DNA of 13,430 nt from a bacterium (GCA_021825955.1 JAKAEH010000003.1:1-13430), one strand, 5' to 3'; counted from the stretch's first letter, positions 6,487 through 13,076 are shown. Notes: generated by a model from the sequence alone, not told the origin. Translations and numbers: made by a program.

Positions 6487-6822
6487 TTATCCTTTCTGTT
6501 TAGCCTTTGCGAGTTGTTCTAACTGTTTTTCAATAAATTGTTGCGCTTTTTGAGGACTTTGTAAATAAACATCGAGAAAAATGAGTTCTTGGAGTCTTGC
6601 CTTAAGCCTATGATCTCTTTCTTTTGATTCTTCATCCACAATCAAAAGTTTTGAAAGTTCTTGTTCTACTCCGGTTTTTAATGTAGTAACCATATTTTGG
6701 ATTGAAGAAACAGTTACTTCTTTCGTATCCAAAATTTCAATCCAGCCTCTAAAAGTATCTCTTTCTTCGGGGCGTAAGTCTTCAAGCGTTAATCCGAACT
6801 TTGATAATATTTCATTAAACAT
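6487..6822 (-). CDS. Conserved-looking phage protein of unknown function, 111 aa
   Basis: I do not recognise the family. It is largely helical and charged: residues 1-35 read MFNEILSKFGLTLEDLRPEE and on to a tryptophan-containing turn, residues 36-70 and 73-111 are amphipathic helices ending in QQFIEKQLEQLAKAKQKG. No Cys, membrane segment or catalytic motif is visible. Position between portal and scaffold suggests a head-assembly accessory. The ATG at 6822 has no Shine-Dalgarno site; a promoter whose boxes lie in the last codons of and just after the portal gene ends 8 nt upstream. The stop is directly followed by the next gene's start at 6485. Confidence 0.68.
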   Translation of the reverse strand: MFNEILSKFGLTLEDLRPEERDTFRGWIEILDTKEVTVSSIQNMVTTLKTGVEQELSKLLIVDEESKERDHRLKARLQELIFLDVYLQSPQKAQQFIEKQLEQLAKAKQKG

Positions 6823-6830
6823 ATACTTTA

Positions 6831-6860
6831 ATAATACTCACAAAACTTATCCTGTTGCAA
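6831..6860 (-). promoter_or_regulatory. Promoter at the end of the portal gene, leaderless layout
   Basis: TTGCAA (6860-6855), within the last portal codons, is followed by 18 nt and TATTAT (6836-6831, five of six consensus bases), then 8 nt to the ATG at 6822. The -35 is imperfect, so this is supported mainly by its match to the other promoters here. Confidence 0.45.
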
Positions 6861-8637
6861 CTGGTGGCGTTGGTTGCCCTGGATTTTGATTTACAGCATT
6901 GCCTCCCATTCCATTAGGCATTCCGCCGGCAGTTGGATTTGCTATTGCATTTTCTATAGCTTTTTGCTTTTTTTCTTCAAAATCCAATACCTCTTTCTTT
7001 TGGTCTGGATTTAATTCATCAAAATCAAGCAATTTTTCCTGATAAATTCTTTTTAATGGTACATTATCCGGCATTACGATAAGAGTTTGTTGTAAATTTT
7101 GAATTTGTTTTGCATCCTCTTGCTGTTTTTTGGTTTTTGGAACTACTCTTACTTTAAAACCACTCGGAGTTTTCCAATCTTTAGGAGAAATATCTGCTTT
7201 AAACATTGTTCCTCGATAACCTTTTTTATAAACTGTAATTGGTTCTAATTTGTCTACATTCGCTTCAATAAGTTTTATGAATTTCTGGCCGAAATTTTCC
7301 CAAGAAAGAGTATAGAAAATCGCCATTGATTCAACTCTGGCTTTTGCTTCCTGATAAGCTAACTTTATTTCAAAGGCTGTTACTTTATTTGGGTCAACTG
7401 CCCCTTCTTGTGTCGGAGTAGTTGCAACTGCATTACTTGCAAAATTACCAATAAAGTTAATAAGATTGGTTGTATCGCCTAAATCTGGAATAGTAACTTC
7501 CTGCATTATTTCATTTGGATTTCCTGGAACCGGATAGAATCCCCAAGGAACAGGTTCAAATGTCTGCGGTATAAAATCAGGCGTTGAAGAATTATAAAAT
7601 CTCATTGAATAGTTTCTTAAAGTCCTATTTTCAACTTCCTGCGACCACCAGGAATCCATTACTTTATTAGGATTAAGAAGAATATCTCCCATCGCATCAC
7701 TCCAAAAGTCTGTTCTTTCTACATCATCCGCCCAAGAATCATACGGCAAATGATTTTGCCAGAAATGGTCTTTGGTTTCTCCCAATATTTCTTCAAGTGG
7801 CTTTTCTATTAAAGTTCTTAAGTTTTCAGCAACCAAAGCGTACCAATAAACCTCTTTATTCAATTTATAATCGAACTTCTTATAATAAAACTCATTCAAC
7901 TCAATGTAGGTTTCTCCCAACATAGGATTATCGACATCTGGTACTCCCAAGTCTTTTAGTCTTTGATTTTTATCGCGGAATGCAGTTAAGTTTTCTTCAA
8001 TTTTTATTAATCCCTGTTGACTTGCAGTATATCTTTTAAGTTCTGCAACCGCATCCTGGTCGTATTTATCGTTTATCTCCAAAGAGCTTAAAGCTCTATA
8101 AATATGCTCGTGGATTAAAACTCTGGTAGTGTCAATGTCTGTTGGGTCTGTGTATCTGTCAACTGAAACGTCTTGGGGGTCTTCAATGGTAAAGATAACT
8201 TTTCCATTAACAATATTTAATTTTTTAAAGGTTCTGCCGAAAAGCATTACTTGTTTTTTATCAACAATATCTTTAAGGACAAGTTTATTTTCTTCGGCAC
8301 AATTTTCCCAATATTCATTAAAATATATTTCTGCCTGTTCGTTATTGTCTAAATTATCAAAAAACATTAAAGGAGGATCATCAACATCTTTTAAAGCAGA
8401 TTTTATGGAAAGTTTCATTAAAGGAAGATGAACTGATTGTCTTTGCGTTAAACGATTGGTAAAAACTGTTCCTCTATAAAGCGCATAAATTTCTTCCCAA
8501 ATAAGATGTCTTCTTCCTCTAAAGTTTAGGTTTCCTTCCTTCTTTTTACTTAATATCGAAGCAGTTTCATCTGGTTGAATTTGTTCTTCTTCGGGGACTA
8601 AAGGAACAGTTATTTCGTTTGTTTTAGGATTATCCAT
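6847..8637 (-). CDS. Portal protein, 596 aa
   Basis: Portal subunits form the dodecameric ring at one capsid vertex through which terminase pumps DNA. This assignment rests on position directly after the large terminase, length in the range of large portals, and overall layout: a charged N-terminus (1-40), an N-terminal core from about 45 with RRHLIWEEIYALYRGTVF, a central region with YVELN/EFYYKKFDY-like beta segments, a long stretch rich in Trp and Asp (about 285-340), then the helical KVTAFEIKLAYQEAKARVES typical of the portal stem and crown near 415, and a Gly/Pro/Asn-rich disordered tail after about 560. The frame is open from 8658, but the ATG at 8637 is preferred because it lies 8 nt after a promoter -10. 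It has no Shine-Dalgarno site. P22-like portal is the closest description I can offer. Confidence 0.82.
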   Translation of the reverse strand: MDNPKTNEITVPLVPEEEQIQPDETASILSKKKEGNLNFRGRRHLIWEEIYALYRGTVFTNRLTQRQSVHLPLMKLSIKSALKDVDDPPLMFFDNLDNNEQAEIYFNEYWENCAEENKLVLKDIVDKKQVMLFGRTFKKLNIVNGKVIFTIEDPQDVSVDRYTDPTDIDTTRVLIHEHIYRALSSLEINDKYDQDAVAELKRYTASQQGLIKIEENLTAFRDKNQRLKDLGVPDVDNPMLGETYIELNEFYYKKFDYKLNKEVYWYALVAENLRTLIEKPLEEILGETKDHFWQNHLPYDSWADDVERTDFWSDAMGDILLNPNKVMDSWWSQEVENRTLRNYSMRFYNSSTPDFIPQTFEPVPWGFYPVPGNPNEIMQEVTIPDLGDTTNLINFIGNFASNAVATTPTQEGAVDPNKVTAFEIKLAYQEAKARVESMAIFYTLSWENFGQKFIKLIEANVDKLEPITVYKKGYRGTMFKADISPKDWKTPSGFKVRVVPKTKKQQEDAKQIQNLQQTLIVMPDNVPLKRIYQEKLLDFDELNPDQKKEVLDFEEKKQKAIENAIANPTAGGMPNGMGGNAVNQNPGQPTPPVATG

Positions 8638-8645
8638 ATATTCAA

Positions 8646-8675
8646 ATATTAACAACAAAAATTAGATAATGGCAA
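8646..8675 (-). promoter_or_regulatory. Candidate promoter for the portal gene
   Basis: TTGCCA (8675-8670, five of six consensus bases) is followed by 18 nt and TAATAT (8651-8646), with the ATG at 8637 8 nt further on. It follows a strong inverted repeat, so portal expression may be set independently of terminase. Confidence 0.5.
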
Positions 8676-8680
8676 GTCCT

Positions 8681-8771
8681 GAAAAGATTGGGGGAGGAAA
8701 GGATACTGCGGGAGGTGGGAACGCAGTCCGTCTTATTCTTGTTATTACGACTAACCCTCCTCCAATCTTCC
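8681..8771. repeat. GC-rich nested inverted repeat between terminase and portal
   Basis: The outer arms AAGATTGGGGGAGG (8684-8697) and CCTCCTCCAATCTT (8756-8769) pair over 14 positions with one G-T pair. An inner hairpin joins ACTGCG (8705-8710) to CGCAGT (8722-8727). The plus strand carries several runs of GG/GGG between 8690 and 8720 that could form a quadruplex. The stretch is far richer in G+C than its surroundings and encodes no convincing gene. Confidence 0.65.
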
Positions 8772-8780
8772 TATTTAATA

Positions 8781-10244
8781 TTAGCCAAAATTTCTATTTT
8801 TTCCAAATAAAGGTTGCACTCCCTGATTTGCCATTACTTCTACAGGCGGTTTGTAATATGCCGGTACTCCTTCTAAGAAAGTTTTTGAATTAAGTTCTGC
8901 AAACATCCGCATCATTATCATATCCCCAAAGTCTGGACTTCTGCCAAGAAGTGCTTTCATTTCTTCTTTGGAAATAATTTGCAAAGGTGCATCTGCAGTT
9001 TTCTCTTTTCTCCTAACCTGTTGTAAGTCCTGGATAATTAGTTCTTTCTGTTCTTCGGAAATTTTGGCACTTATAGCAACTTGATGATTATTAACCTTTT
9101 CCGCGAGCATAAAATAACATTGACTTCTAAGATTTAGGTAGTTTTCCTTTATTTCTACTTCTTCAATGCCATCTTTAGTTCTTACTTGTTCTTTTCTTTT
9201 AATTGGGGAAGCATTGCCAATAAATCCCTTCACGCCTTTTAAATTGTCAGTAACTCCTCCCCCTACTCCGTCATCGTCAATAATTGCGTGTGAATAAGGA
9301 ATTGCGCGTTGAATGAGAAGATCTCTTGTTTCTTGTGTGGTTATATCAAGTCCCTGCTTTCCCTTTTCAATTATTTCCGTTAAATTAAGCCCGTGCCATA
9401 AGCCAGTAACAATTCTATCCCTGCCAAAACGCGCTACATCCTCTGTAAGATACTTTTCAGGGTTTACCTCTATGGTATTGGTAAAAAGGTCAACAATGTT
9501 GTCGTAGCTCATTAAAGCGCCTTCTGAACTATCGTATTCCCACAGTCCCTCTTTAAGTCTTGCTCTGGTTACAGGGTCGGTTATTTGATTAAGTCTTTCC
9601 TCTGCACCTTTGGCCGTATAAGGATTATCGTTATAAAGAGATTGGATAAAAGCATAACCATCTGCAAGCTCGCCTTTTTTAAACGGTTTATAAAAAAGTC
9701 TATAGAGCCAATTCTGAAAAGGATTACAGGTTAATAAGATTTTAGGCGGTGTTAAACCGAAATCGTCATTTTTCCATCTGCCAACTCTTGCTTTTAAAAC
9801 ATCAAAGGCTTTAAATTCAACTTCTCCGGCTTCTTCAACCCATCCCCCGGTAAATTCTAAAGAGCCTAAGGATTGAAACTCTGGGTCTGTAGGCTTTGGT
9901 TTTAAGTCCAATAAATCAATTCTTGAACTATTACGGAATTGAATATAGTTATATTCTCCGTTTAAGTGCCAATCTGATTGCGGTATGTGATGAAAAGCGC
10001 ATACTTTTTGAAAAGTGATATAAGTCGTTGCCATTATGTCTTTTAATTCTTTTCTGCCTATAAACCATTTACTCCCTGGATAACGATAACAATTGGTTAT
10101 TAACCATTCATTGCCTAACCAAGACTTACCACCTTCTGCGCCACCGCCAAATAAAATAAAACGGGTTATTCTATCCCAAAGTTTTTGATAAGCGTAATGT
10201 TGTTTTACTGTTGGCTCGATTGTTGGAACGATGTTTTCACTCAT
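8781..10244 (-). CDS. terL: Large terminase subunit, 487 aa
   Basis: The ATPase and nuclease motor that cuts concatemeric phage DNA and drives it into the head. The ATPase domain has a Walker A-like P-loop GGGAEGGKS (33-41), a Walker B region around LEFTGGWVEEAG (129-140) with the acidic pair E137-E138, and the coupling motif LLTCNPF (170-176). The C-terminal RNase H-like nuclease has D269 in EDVARFGRD, the D-rich strand HAIIDDDGVGG (319-329), and the final acidic SPDFGDM (436-442). Order and spacing match terminases of the Terminase_6 type. The frame is open to 10289, but the ATG at 10244 is chosen because it overlaps the small-subunit stop by 8 nt, a normal coupling, and the extra 15 residues would be out of character. 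Length is usual for the family. Confidence 0.96.
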   Translation of the reverse strand: MSENIVPTIEPTVKQHYAYQKLWDRITRFILFGGGAEGGKSWLGNEWLITNCYRYPGSKWFIGRKELKDIMATTYITFQKVCAFHHIPQSDWHLNGEYNYIQFRNSSRIDLLDLKPKPTDPEFQSLGSLEFTGGWVEEAGEVEFKAFDVLKARVGRWKNDDFGLTPPKILLTCNPFQNWLYRLFYKPFKKGELADGYAFIQSLYNDNPYTAKGAEERLNQITDPVTRARLKEGLWEYDSSEGALMSYDNIVDLFTNTIEVNPEKYLTEDVARFGRDRIVTGLWHGLNLTEIIEKGKQGLDITTQETRDLLIQRAIPYSHAIIDDDGVGGGVTDNLKGVKGFIGNASPIKRKEQVRTKDGIEEVEIKENYLNLRSQCYFMLAEKVNNHQVAISAKISEEQKELIIQDLQQVRRKEKTADAPLQIISKEEMKALLGRSPDFGDMIMMRMFAELNSKTFLEGVPAYYKPPVEVMANQGVQPLFGKNRNFG

Positions 10245-10773
10245 CTGTTTTTTGTTCTCCAGTCTTAGGAGGAAGATAATTAAATCCAACTATTTGTTGT
10301 CCACCGGAAGTAATATCTGTTTTAACTTTAATATTCCAATCATCAAATTTTCTTTCCAAAATCCAGGCAAATCGTTGCCAACCTTTTGGATCATCTTGTA
10401 AGTCAGAAAACAGTCTGTCTTTCTGTAAAATTAAATTCCTTTTTATTAATACGACAAAAGTTTTTCCGTTTTTATCTAATTCTTCTTCGTTTCCTTCTCT
10501 GGCTTTTGCTTTCCATCTCTGAAAAGTCCTGTCATCAATTCTTTCTTTTTTGGACAATTTGTCATTGATAAGAAATAATAAATCCTCGTCTGTGTGAATT
10601 ATTGCATTAATGTTGTAAGTTATTACTTCGTTTGCAACATCAATGAATTTTTTTGTAAGTTTTGTGGGTCTTCCGTTTTTCTTTTTTGCTTCCAATTCTT
10701 TTAAAGCTTTTTGGACTAATTCTCTTTGGTGTTCTTTTTTTTCTTTGTCTGTAATCTTTTTAAATCTGGGCAT
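10237..10773 (-). CDS. terS: Small terminase subunit-like protein, 178 aa
   Basis: Small terminases recognise the packaging site and activate the large subunit. Position directly ahead of terL with an 8-nt overlap is the strongest evidence. Residues 1-32 are a charged helix, NGRPTKLT (33-40) resembles the entry to the helix-turn-helix of many small terminases, and residues 62-98 (DEDLLFLIN to DDRTFQRWKAKARE) give a DNA-binding helix-turn-helix. Residues 110-145 form helices with RFAWILERKF. The last 30 residues are polar and may contact the large subunit. The ATG at 10773 has AAAGGA upstream at suitable spacing, located inside the preceding tiny ORF. Sequence divergence means the family is inferred, but the context is strong. 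Confidence 0.82.
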   Translation of the reverse strand: MPRFKKITDKEKKEHQRELVQKALKELEAKKKNGRPTKLTKKFIDVANEVITYNINAIIHTDEDLLFLINDKLSKKERIDDRTFQRWKAKAREGNEEELDKNGKTFVVLIKRNLILQKDRLFSDLQDDPKGWQRFAWILERKFDDWNIKVKTDITSGGQQIVGFNYLPPKTGEQKTDE

Positions 10774-10855
10774 TGTGTTTTTTCCTTTCCCTCTTGTGTT
10801 TGGAAATTCGTTTTGCTTGTCTTATTTTAAATCTTTTATTCTTTGGTTTATTCAT
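10760..10855 (-). CDS. Tiny basic ORF bridging acetyltransferase and small terminase, 31 aa
   Basis: The ATG at 10855 overlaps the end of the acetyltransferase gene, and the TAA stop at 10762-10760 lies inside the start of the small terminase gene. The peptide, beginning MNKPKNKRFKIRQAKRI, is about half Lys and Arg with no hydrophobic core. The overlaps on both sides are typical of translationally coupled phage genes, but the peptide may only be a leader that carries the terminase Shine-Dalgarno site. No function can be assigned. Confidence 0.4.
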   Translation of the reverse strand: MNKPKNKRFKIRQAKRISKHKRERKKHNAQI

Positions 10856-11342
10856 ATAATTTAAACCATCTTTTCTGTCCGTAAAGTTTTCCGTGTCGGA
10901 AGCCTTTCTTCTTATAATAACCTGAAAACTTAAATCCTGCTTTCTTTACAATTAATTCCATCGGATCATTGTCTAAAGTATAAAGATCTATTCCTTTTCC
11001 ATTCCAATTCTTTTTGCAATAATCCTCTGCAAATTCAAGAAGTTTTGTCCCGATTCCGTTTCTCCGGAATTCTTTTAAAATATAGATTTCGTCAATATAA
11101 TCAAAGCCTACAAGGTCATCGGAAGAAAGAATAGTAAATCCAGCAAGTTTGTCATCCGCTAAAACTACAATTGAAACTTTATATTTATTATTTTTGAAGA
11201 TATCCACTTCTACTCCGTGAAAACCTAAGTAGCCGTTGTCTTTTCCTTCCAATAATTTATTGTGGAAAAATACTTCGTCTGCATCCGTTCCGTATCGAAA
11301 AGTTAATTTGGGGATGGTTATTAAAGTAGCGTTGTTTTTCAT
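10848..11342 (-). CDS. GNAT-family N-acetyltransferase, 164 aa
   Basis: GNAT enzymes move an acetyl group from acetyl-CoA to an amine. Motif A is clear: after the strand YIDEIYILKEF, RRNGIG (93-98) gives the R/QxxGxG pyrophosphate loop, followed by the helix TKLLEFAEDYCKK. The C-terminal part (DLYTLDNDPMELIVKKAGF, about 119-137) matches motif B. Length is normal for a single domain. The substrate cannot be told: protein N-terminus, lysine, aminoglycoside or a toxin are all possible. It lies between a regulator and the terminase genes, unusual but known for cargo genes in phages. The start at 11342 has AGGAG about 11 nt upstream. Upstream lies copy B of a promoter element also found at 1122-1159. 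Confidence 0.85.
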   Translation of the reverse strand: MKNNATLITIPKLTFRYGTDADEVFFHNKLLEGKDNGYLGFHGVEVDIFKNNKYKVSIVVLADDKLAGFTILSSDDLVGFDYIDEIYILKEFRRNGIGTKLLEFAEDYCKKNWNGKGIDLYTLDNDPMELIVKKAGFKFSGYYKKKGFRHGKLYGQKRWFKLYE

Positions 11343-11364
11343 AAACAGTTTGCTCCTATCTTTA

Positions 11365-11394
11365 ATTTTACCAACTAAAATTGTAAAGTTGCAA
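11365..11394 (-). promoter_or_regulatory. Promoter for the acetyltransferase, copy B of a repeated promoter element
   Basis: TTGCAA (11394-11389), an 18-nt spacer and TAAAAT (11370-11365, five of six consensus bases). Transcription would start near 11358, giving a short leader that contains the AGGAG site. The surrounding 38 bp match copy A at about 32 positions with one base indel. Confidence 0.55.
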
Positions 11395-11402
11395 GCTCCA
11401 AA

Positions 11403-11666
11403 TTAATTTATTGTCCTTATTTGGACATAATGGTTTCTGTGTGAAAAATCAATCGCTTTTCGTATAAACCCTTTTCTTATTAAATCTCCGACTGCAATTT
11501 TTGCCGTTGTTGGACAAACTGGTTTTTCCTGATGCGCTAATTCCTCAATTATTAATTTATGTGGAATTGGTGTTCTGTTTTTTCTTGCCCAAGTAGAGAT
11601 TAAATGCATTATTATTACTTGTAGAGCAGATAACTCTCCTTTACCTTTATTTATTTTTAAAGACAT
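11403..11666 (-). CDS. Winged-helix DNA-binding protein, 87 aa
   Basis: Residues 12-70 give a compact winged-helix pattern: helix ALQVIIMHLISTWARK, loop RTPIP, helix HKLIIEELAHQE, turn, recognition helix PTTAKIAVGDLIRKG, then the wing FIRKAIDFSHRNHYVQIRTIN. This resembles small phage regulators or replication-origin binders. The start at 11666 is chosen over the upstream frame at 11699 because a nearly perfect Shine-Dalgarno site, AAAGGAGGTG, lies just upstream of it. A perfect 8-bp palindrome (11714-11731) about 50 nt upstream could be its own operator. Sitting at the head of the late gene block, it may control the structural genes, but this is inference. No enzyme motif is present. Confidence 0.72.
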   Translation of the reverse strand: MSLKINKGKGELSALQVIIMHLISTWARKNRTPIPHKLIIEELAHQEKPVCPTTAKIAVGDLIRKGFIRKAIDFSHRNHYVQIRTIN

Positions 11667-11713
11667 TGACCGACACCTCCTTTCGGAAAGTGTTATCAAG
11701 TAATTTCAATTTT

Positions 11714-11731
11714 GATGAATATCTATTCATC
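11714..11731. promoter_or_regulatory. Perfect palindrome upstream of the winged-helix gene, candidate operator
   Basis: GATGAATA and TATTCATC form an exact 8-bp inverted repeat with a 2-nt centre. It lies 48 nt before the winged-helix start at 11666, where a -35 region could sit. On the plus strand it is followed by TTTT, so a weak terminator is the alternative. Confidence 0.45.
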
Positions 11732-11770
11732 TTTTAAAATTTCGTTGTTCTAAACTGATTGCAGAACCTT

Positions 11771-11788
11771 AAAAAAAGACTTATAGTC
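11771..11788 (-). terminator. Possible weak terminator after the 103-aa gene
   Basis: On the minus strand the hairpin GACT-ATA-AGTC (11788-11778) is followed by seven T (11777-11771). The stem is only 4 bp with a 3-nt loop, so termination would be weak. It lies 20 nt past the stop of the upstream gene and before the regulator's own promoter region. Confidence 0.4.
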
Positions 11789-11808
11789 AAAAATGGCTCT
11801 TTTTTGCC

Positions 11809-12120
11809 TTAATTTGGTTTTAAGTCTGCTTTTGGCTCTTCCTTTTTTGGTTCTTCTACTGGCGTGTCTGTAATGATTACTTCGCCTTTTTCCGCATCAA
11901 AATTAACCATTCTAGTATATCCGGGAATTACTGATTCAATTGAAAGTCTTTGTTTAATTGCCTGTTTTTTAATAATTAATGAAAAGTTTATTGCTTCATT
12001 TAAAATCCTTAATAATCCGTCTGCCGTATGAACAGCTTGAAGATTTTCCATTTCTTGCGTTGTCATCATTAATTTTTTAATTTTTGGGGTTTTTGGATCT
12101 ACTTTTGTTTTTTTAGACAT
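11809..12120 (-). CDS. Phage protein of unknown function, 103 aa
   Basis: I do not recognise this family. Residues 1-20 are basic, residues 20-62 form helices (TQEMENLQAVHTADGLLRIL and NEAINFSLIIKKQAIKQRL), residues 63-86 look like beta strands with PGYTRMVNF and GEVIITDTP, and residues 87-103 are a charged Pro/Glu/Lys tail. No Cys or membrane segment is present. The ATG at 12120 is chosen over the GTG at 12129: the AGGAG upstream is about 10 nt from the ATG but only 1-2 nt from the GTG. It is the first gene of the regulator/acetyltransferase group. Confidence 0.66.
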   Translation of the reverse strand: MSKKTKVDPKTPKIKKLMMTTQEMENLQAVHTADGLLRILNEAINFSLIIKKQAIKQRLSIESVIPGYTRMVNFDAEKGEVIITDTPVEEPKKEEPKADLKPN

Positions 12121-12176
12121 ATTTATCACTCTCCTTTCTATTAAATATTAAAACCTATAAAAAATCAAATTAAGCT

Positions 12177-12296
12177 TCATCTTATTGGAACTCCTTTTAC
12201 AAACTCTAAAATTAGGTGCGCGGAATATATTAAAAATCCCATTATTAAAATCCAAATGATTGTAAATATAATTAATAATCTCTTAAAGATTTTCAT
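12177..12296 (-). CDS. Single-pass membrane microprotein, 39 aa
   Basis: A short peptide with one hydrophobic helix: after the basic start MKIFKR, residues 7-24 (LLIIFTIIWILIMGFLIY) span a membrane, followed by a short polar tail to GVPIR. The ATG at 12296 overlaps the preceding gene's TGA as ATGA, the classic translational-coupling overlap, which supports that it is expressed. Small phage membrane proteins of this shape can act in lysis, holin-antagonism or superinfection exclusion, but nothing here separates these. The positive-inside pattern favours the N-terminus in the cytoplasm. Confidence 0.6.
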   Translation of the reverse strand: MKIFKRLLIIFTIIWILIMGFLIYSAHLILEFVKGVPIR

Positions 12297-12513
12297 AATT
12301 TTGGTTGAACTTTTCTGTTATTAATAATTTCCTGCAGTATTTTTTCCATCTCCCCTGCCGGTAAAACTTCTATCTCTGAATGACAAGGATTGCATCCTAA
12401 AACAACTTTTAAAAGATCTTCTTTTGTCAATTTTCTGCGCTTTTTAAGATGGGCAAACCCTAAAGCTGTATTTTTCCAACAAACTTTTCTTTTAAAAATC
12501 CTTTAAATTTCAT
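12293..12513 (-). CDS. HNH-like small protein, reading frame interrupted (-1 shift), about 73 aa
   Basis: The ATG at 12513 follows the previous stop by one base but its frame closes after 17 codons (12460). The -1 frame is open to the TGA at 12295-12293 and encodes a protein-like sequence: VCWKNTALGFAHLKKRRKL, then DLLKVVLGCNPCHSEIEVL and a C-terminal helix GEMEKILQEIINN. The C41-x-x-C44-H45 pattern with H22 in the AHLKKRR segment resembles the zinc/metal region of HNH nucleases, although an N-terminal CxxC pair is not seen. Joining frames at T-TTA-AAA (12496-12490), a canonical -1 slippery heptamer, gives a 73-residue product. Either programmed frameshifting, a sequencing or natural indel, or a non-ATG start explains it. 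No stimulatory structure was confirmed. Confidence 0.42.
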
Positions 12514-12514
12514 C

Positions 12515-12718
12515 TTAATCAGTCTTTTGTGTTAAAAGGTCAGGGTTAATTAAATAAAAACTATCTGGTGGACAATCAATTCTTGAATGAACTAAAATTC
12601 CATTTAGACTTTTATGTCCTCTTAACGGTGCAGGCGGTAAACATTGCATACAGGCTGGTTCCGATTTTTTAATATCTATTTTAAAGTTATATTTTCCTTT
12701 TAAATTTTTCATTTCCAA
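12515..12718 (-). CDS. Small phage protein with a CxxC motif, 67 aa
   Basis: I do not recognise a family. The N-terminus is basic, then CMQC (residues 23-26) is followed by [10 protein letters not shown]; a single further Cys lies at about 49. A lone CxxC plus His could bind zinc, but there is no second pair. The ATG at 12718 overlaps the end of the preceding frame by 10 nt, and its TAA stop is one base from the next ATG, so it lies in a tightly coupled run of tiny genes. Role unknown. Confidence 0.55.
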   Translation of the reverse strand: MEMKNLKGKYNFKIDIKKSEPACMQCLPPAPLRGHKSLNGILVHSRIDCPPDSFYLINPDLLTQKTD

Positions 12719-12843
12719 ATTCCCTTCTTATACATCTTATTTGTTAAATCAATAATTAGTTCTGTAAAAATATGCCCTAATTCTTTTTCTTTTTTACTAC
12801 ATCCCGTTTCAAAATTGGCAACCTTATATTGTAATCTATACAT
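12709..12843 (-). CDS. Small phage ORF lying inside the EF-G chimera, 44 aa
   Basis: The part of the fused frame after the EF-G fragment begins exactly with an ATG at 12843 and reads [20 protein letters not shown], then helical [20 protein letters not shown] to GIWK. It has no similarity to EF-G that I can see and overlaps the next small gene by 10 nt, like its neighbours, so it is probably the true phage gene or the C-terminal end of one whose start was replaced. No Shine-Dalgarno site precedes the ATG. Function unknown. Confidence 0.45.
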   Translation of the reverse strand: MYRLQYKVANFETGCSKKEKELGHIFTELIIDLTNKMYKKGIWK

Positions 12844-12906
12844 CCAAAAAGCGGTTGTTGCCGCAGAAACAATAGTGATTCCTCTTTCTTTTTCCTGCTC
12901 CATCCA
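12780..12906. repeat. 127-bp perfect direct repeat, copy 1
   Basis: Bases 12780-12906 are identical to 13304-13430, with an offset of 524 bp. The match ends on the left at 12779 (A) against 13303 (G) and on the right only because the window ends. The copy covers EF-G residues 54-74 and the first 21 residues of the fused phage ORF. Confidence 0.97.
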
Positions 12907-13076
12907 ATCCATCTGGGTGGTTCCTTCGTCGATATCTCCGATTTTGTAGGTTTTTCCGGTATAGAAAAGAATACGCTCGGTAGTTGTAGTTTTACCCGCG
13001 TCAATATGGGCAATAATGCCAATGTTTCTTACTTTATCTAATGTTTTTAATCTATCTTCTGCCATAATTTTTGCTT

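Larger units (their letters stand above)
12709..13065 (-). pseudogene. fusA (fragment): Truncated elongation factor G N-terminus fused to a phage ORF
   Basis: Residues 1-74 are unmistakable bacterial EF-G, the translocation GTPase: the P-loop [12 protein letters not shown] (19-30), the conserved [20 protein letters not shown] (36-55) and switch I/G2 [15 protein letters not shown] (60-74). Normal EF-G is about 690-700 residues. Here it stops just before the strand leading to the G3 box DTPGH, and the NKMD and later domains are absent, so it cannot be a working GTPase. From M75 the frame continues as an unrelated 44-residue phage-like sequence. The start at 13065 is the normal EF-G start; no Shine-Dalgarno site is seen. 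It could be a real phage-captured fragment, a host junction, or a chimera made during amplification or assembly. The junction also lies inside the 127-bp repeat. Confidence 0.8.

Noticed and set aside
8669..8893. Plus-strand open frame beginning MASPEKIGGG across the terminase-portal gap
   Set aside because: Its second half is antisense to terL, its first half is the translation of the inverted repeat, and it has no ribosome site or promoter.
12150..12180. Ten-codon ORF starting MKLNLIFY after the membrane microprotein
   Set aside because: It overlaps as ATGA but is too short and AT-driven to support as a gene.
12777..13022. Alternative minus-strand frame overlapping the EF-G fragment
   Set aside because: It is out of frame with the clear EF-G residues and has no recognisable protein features.
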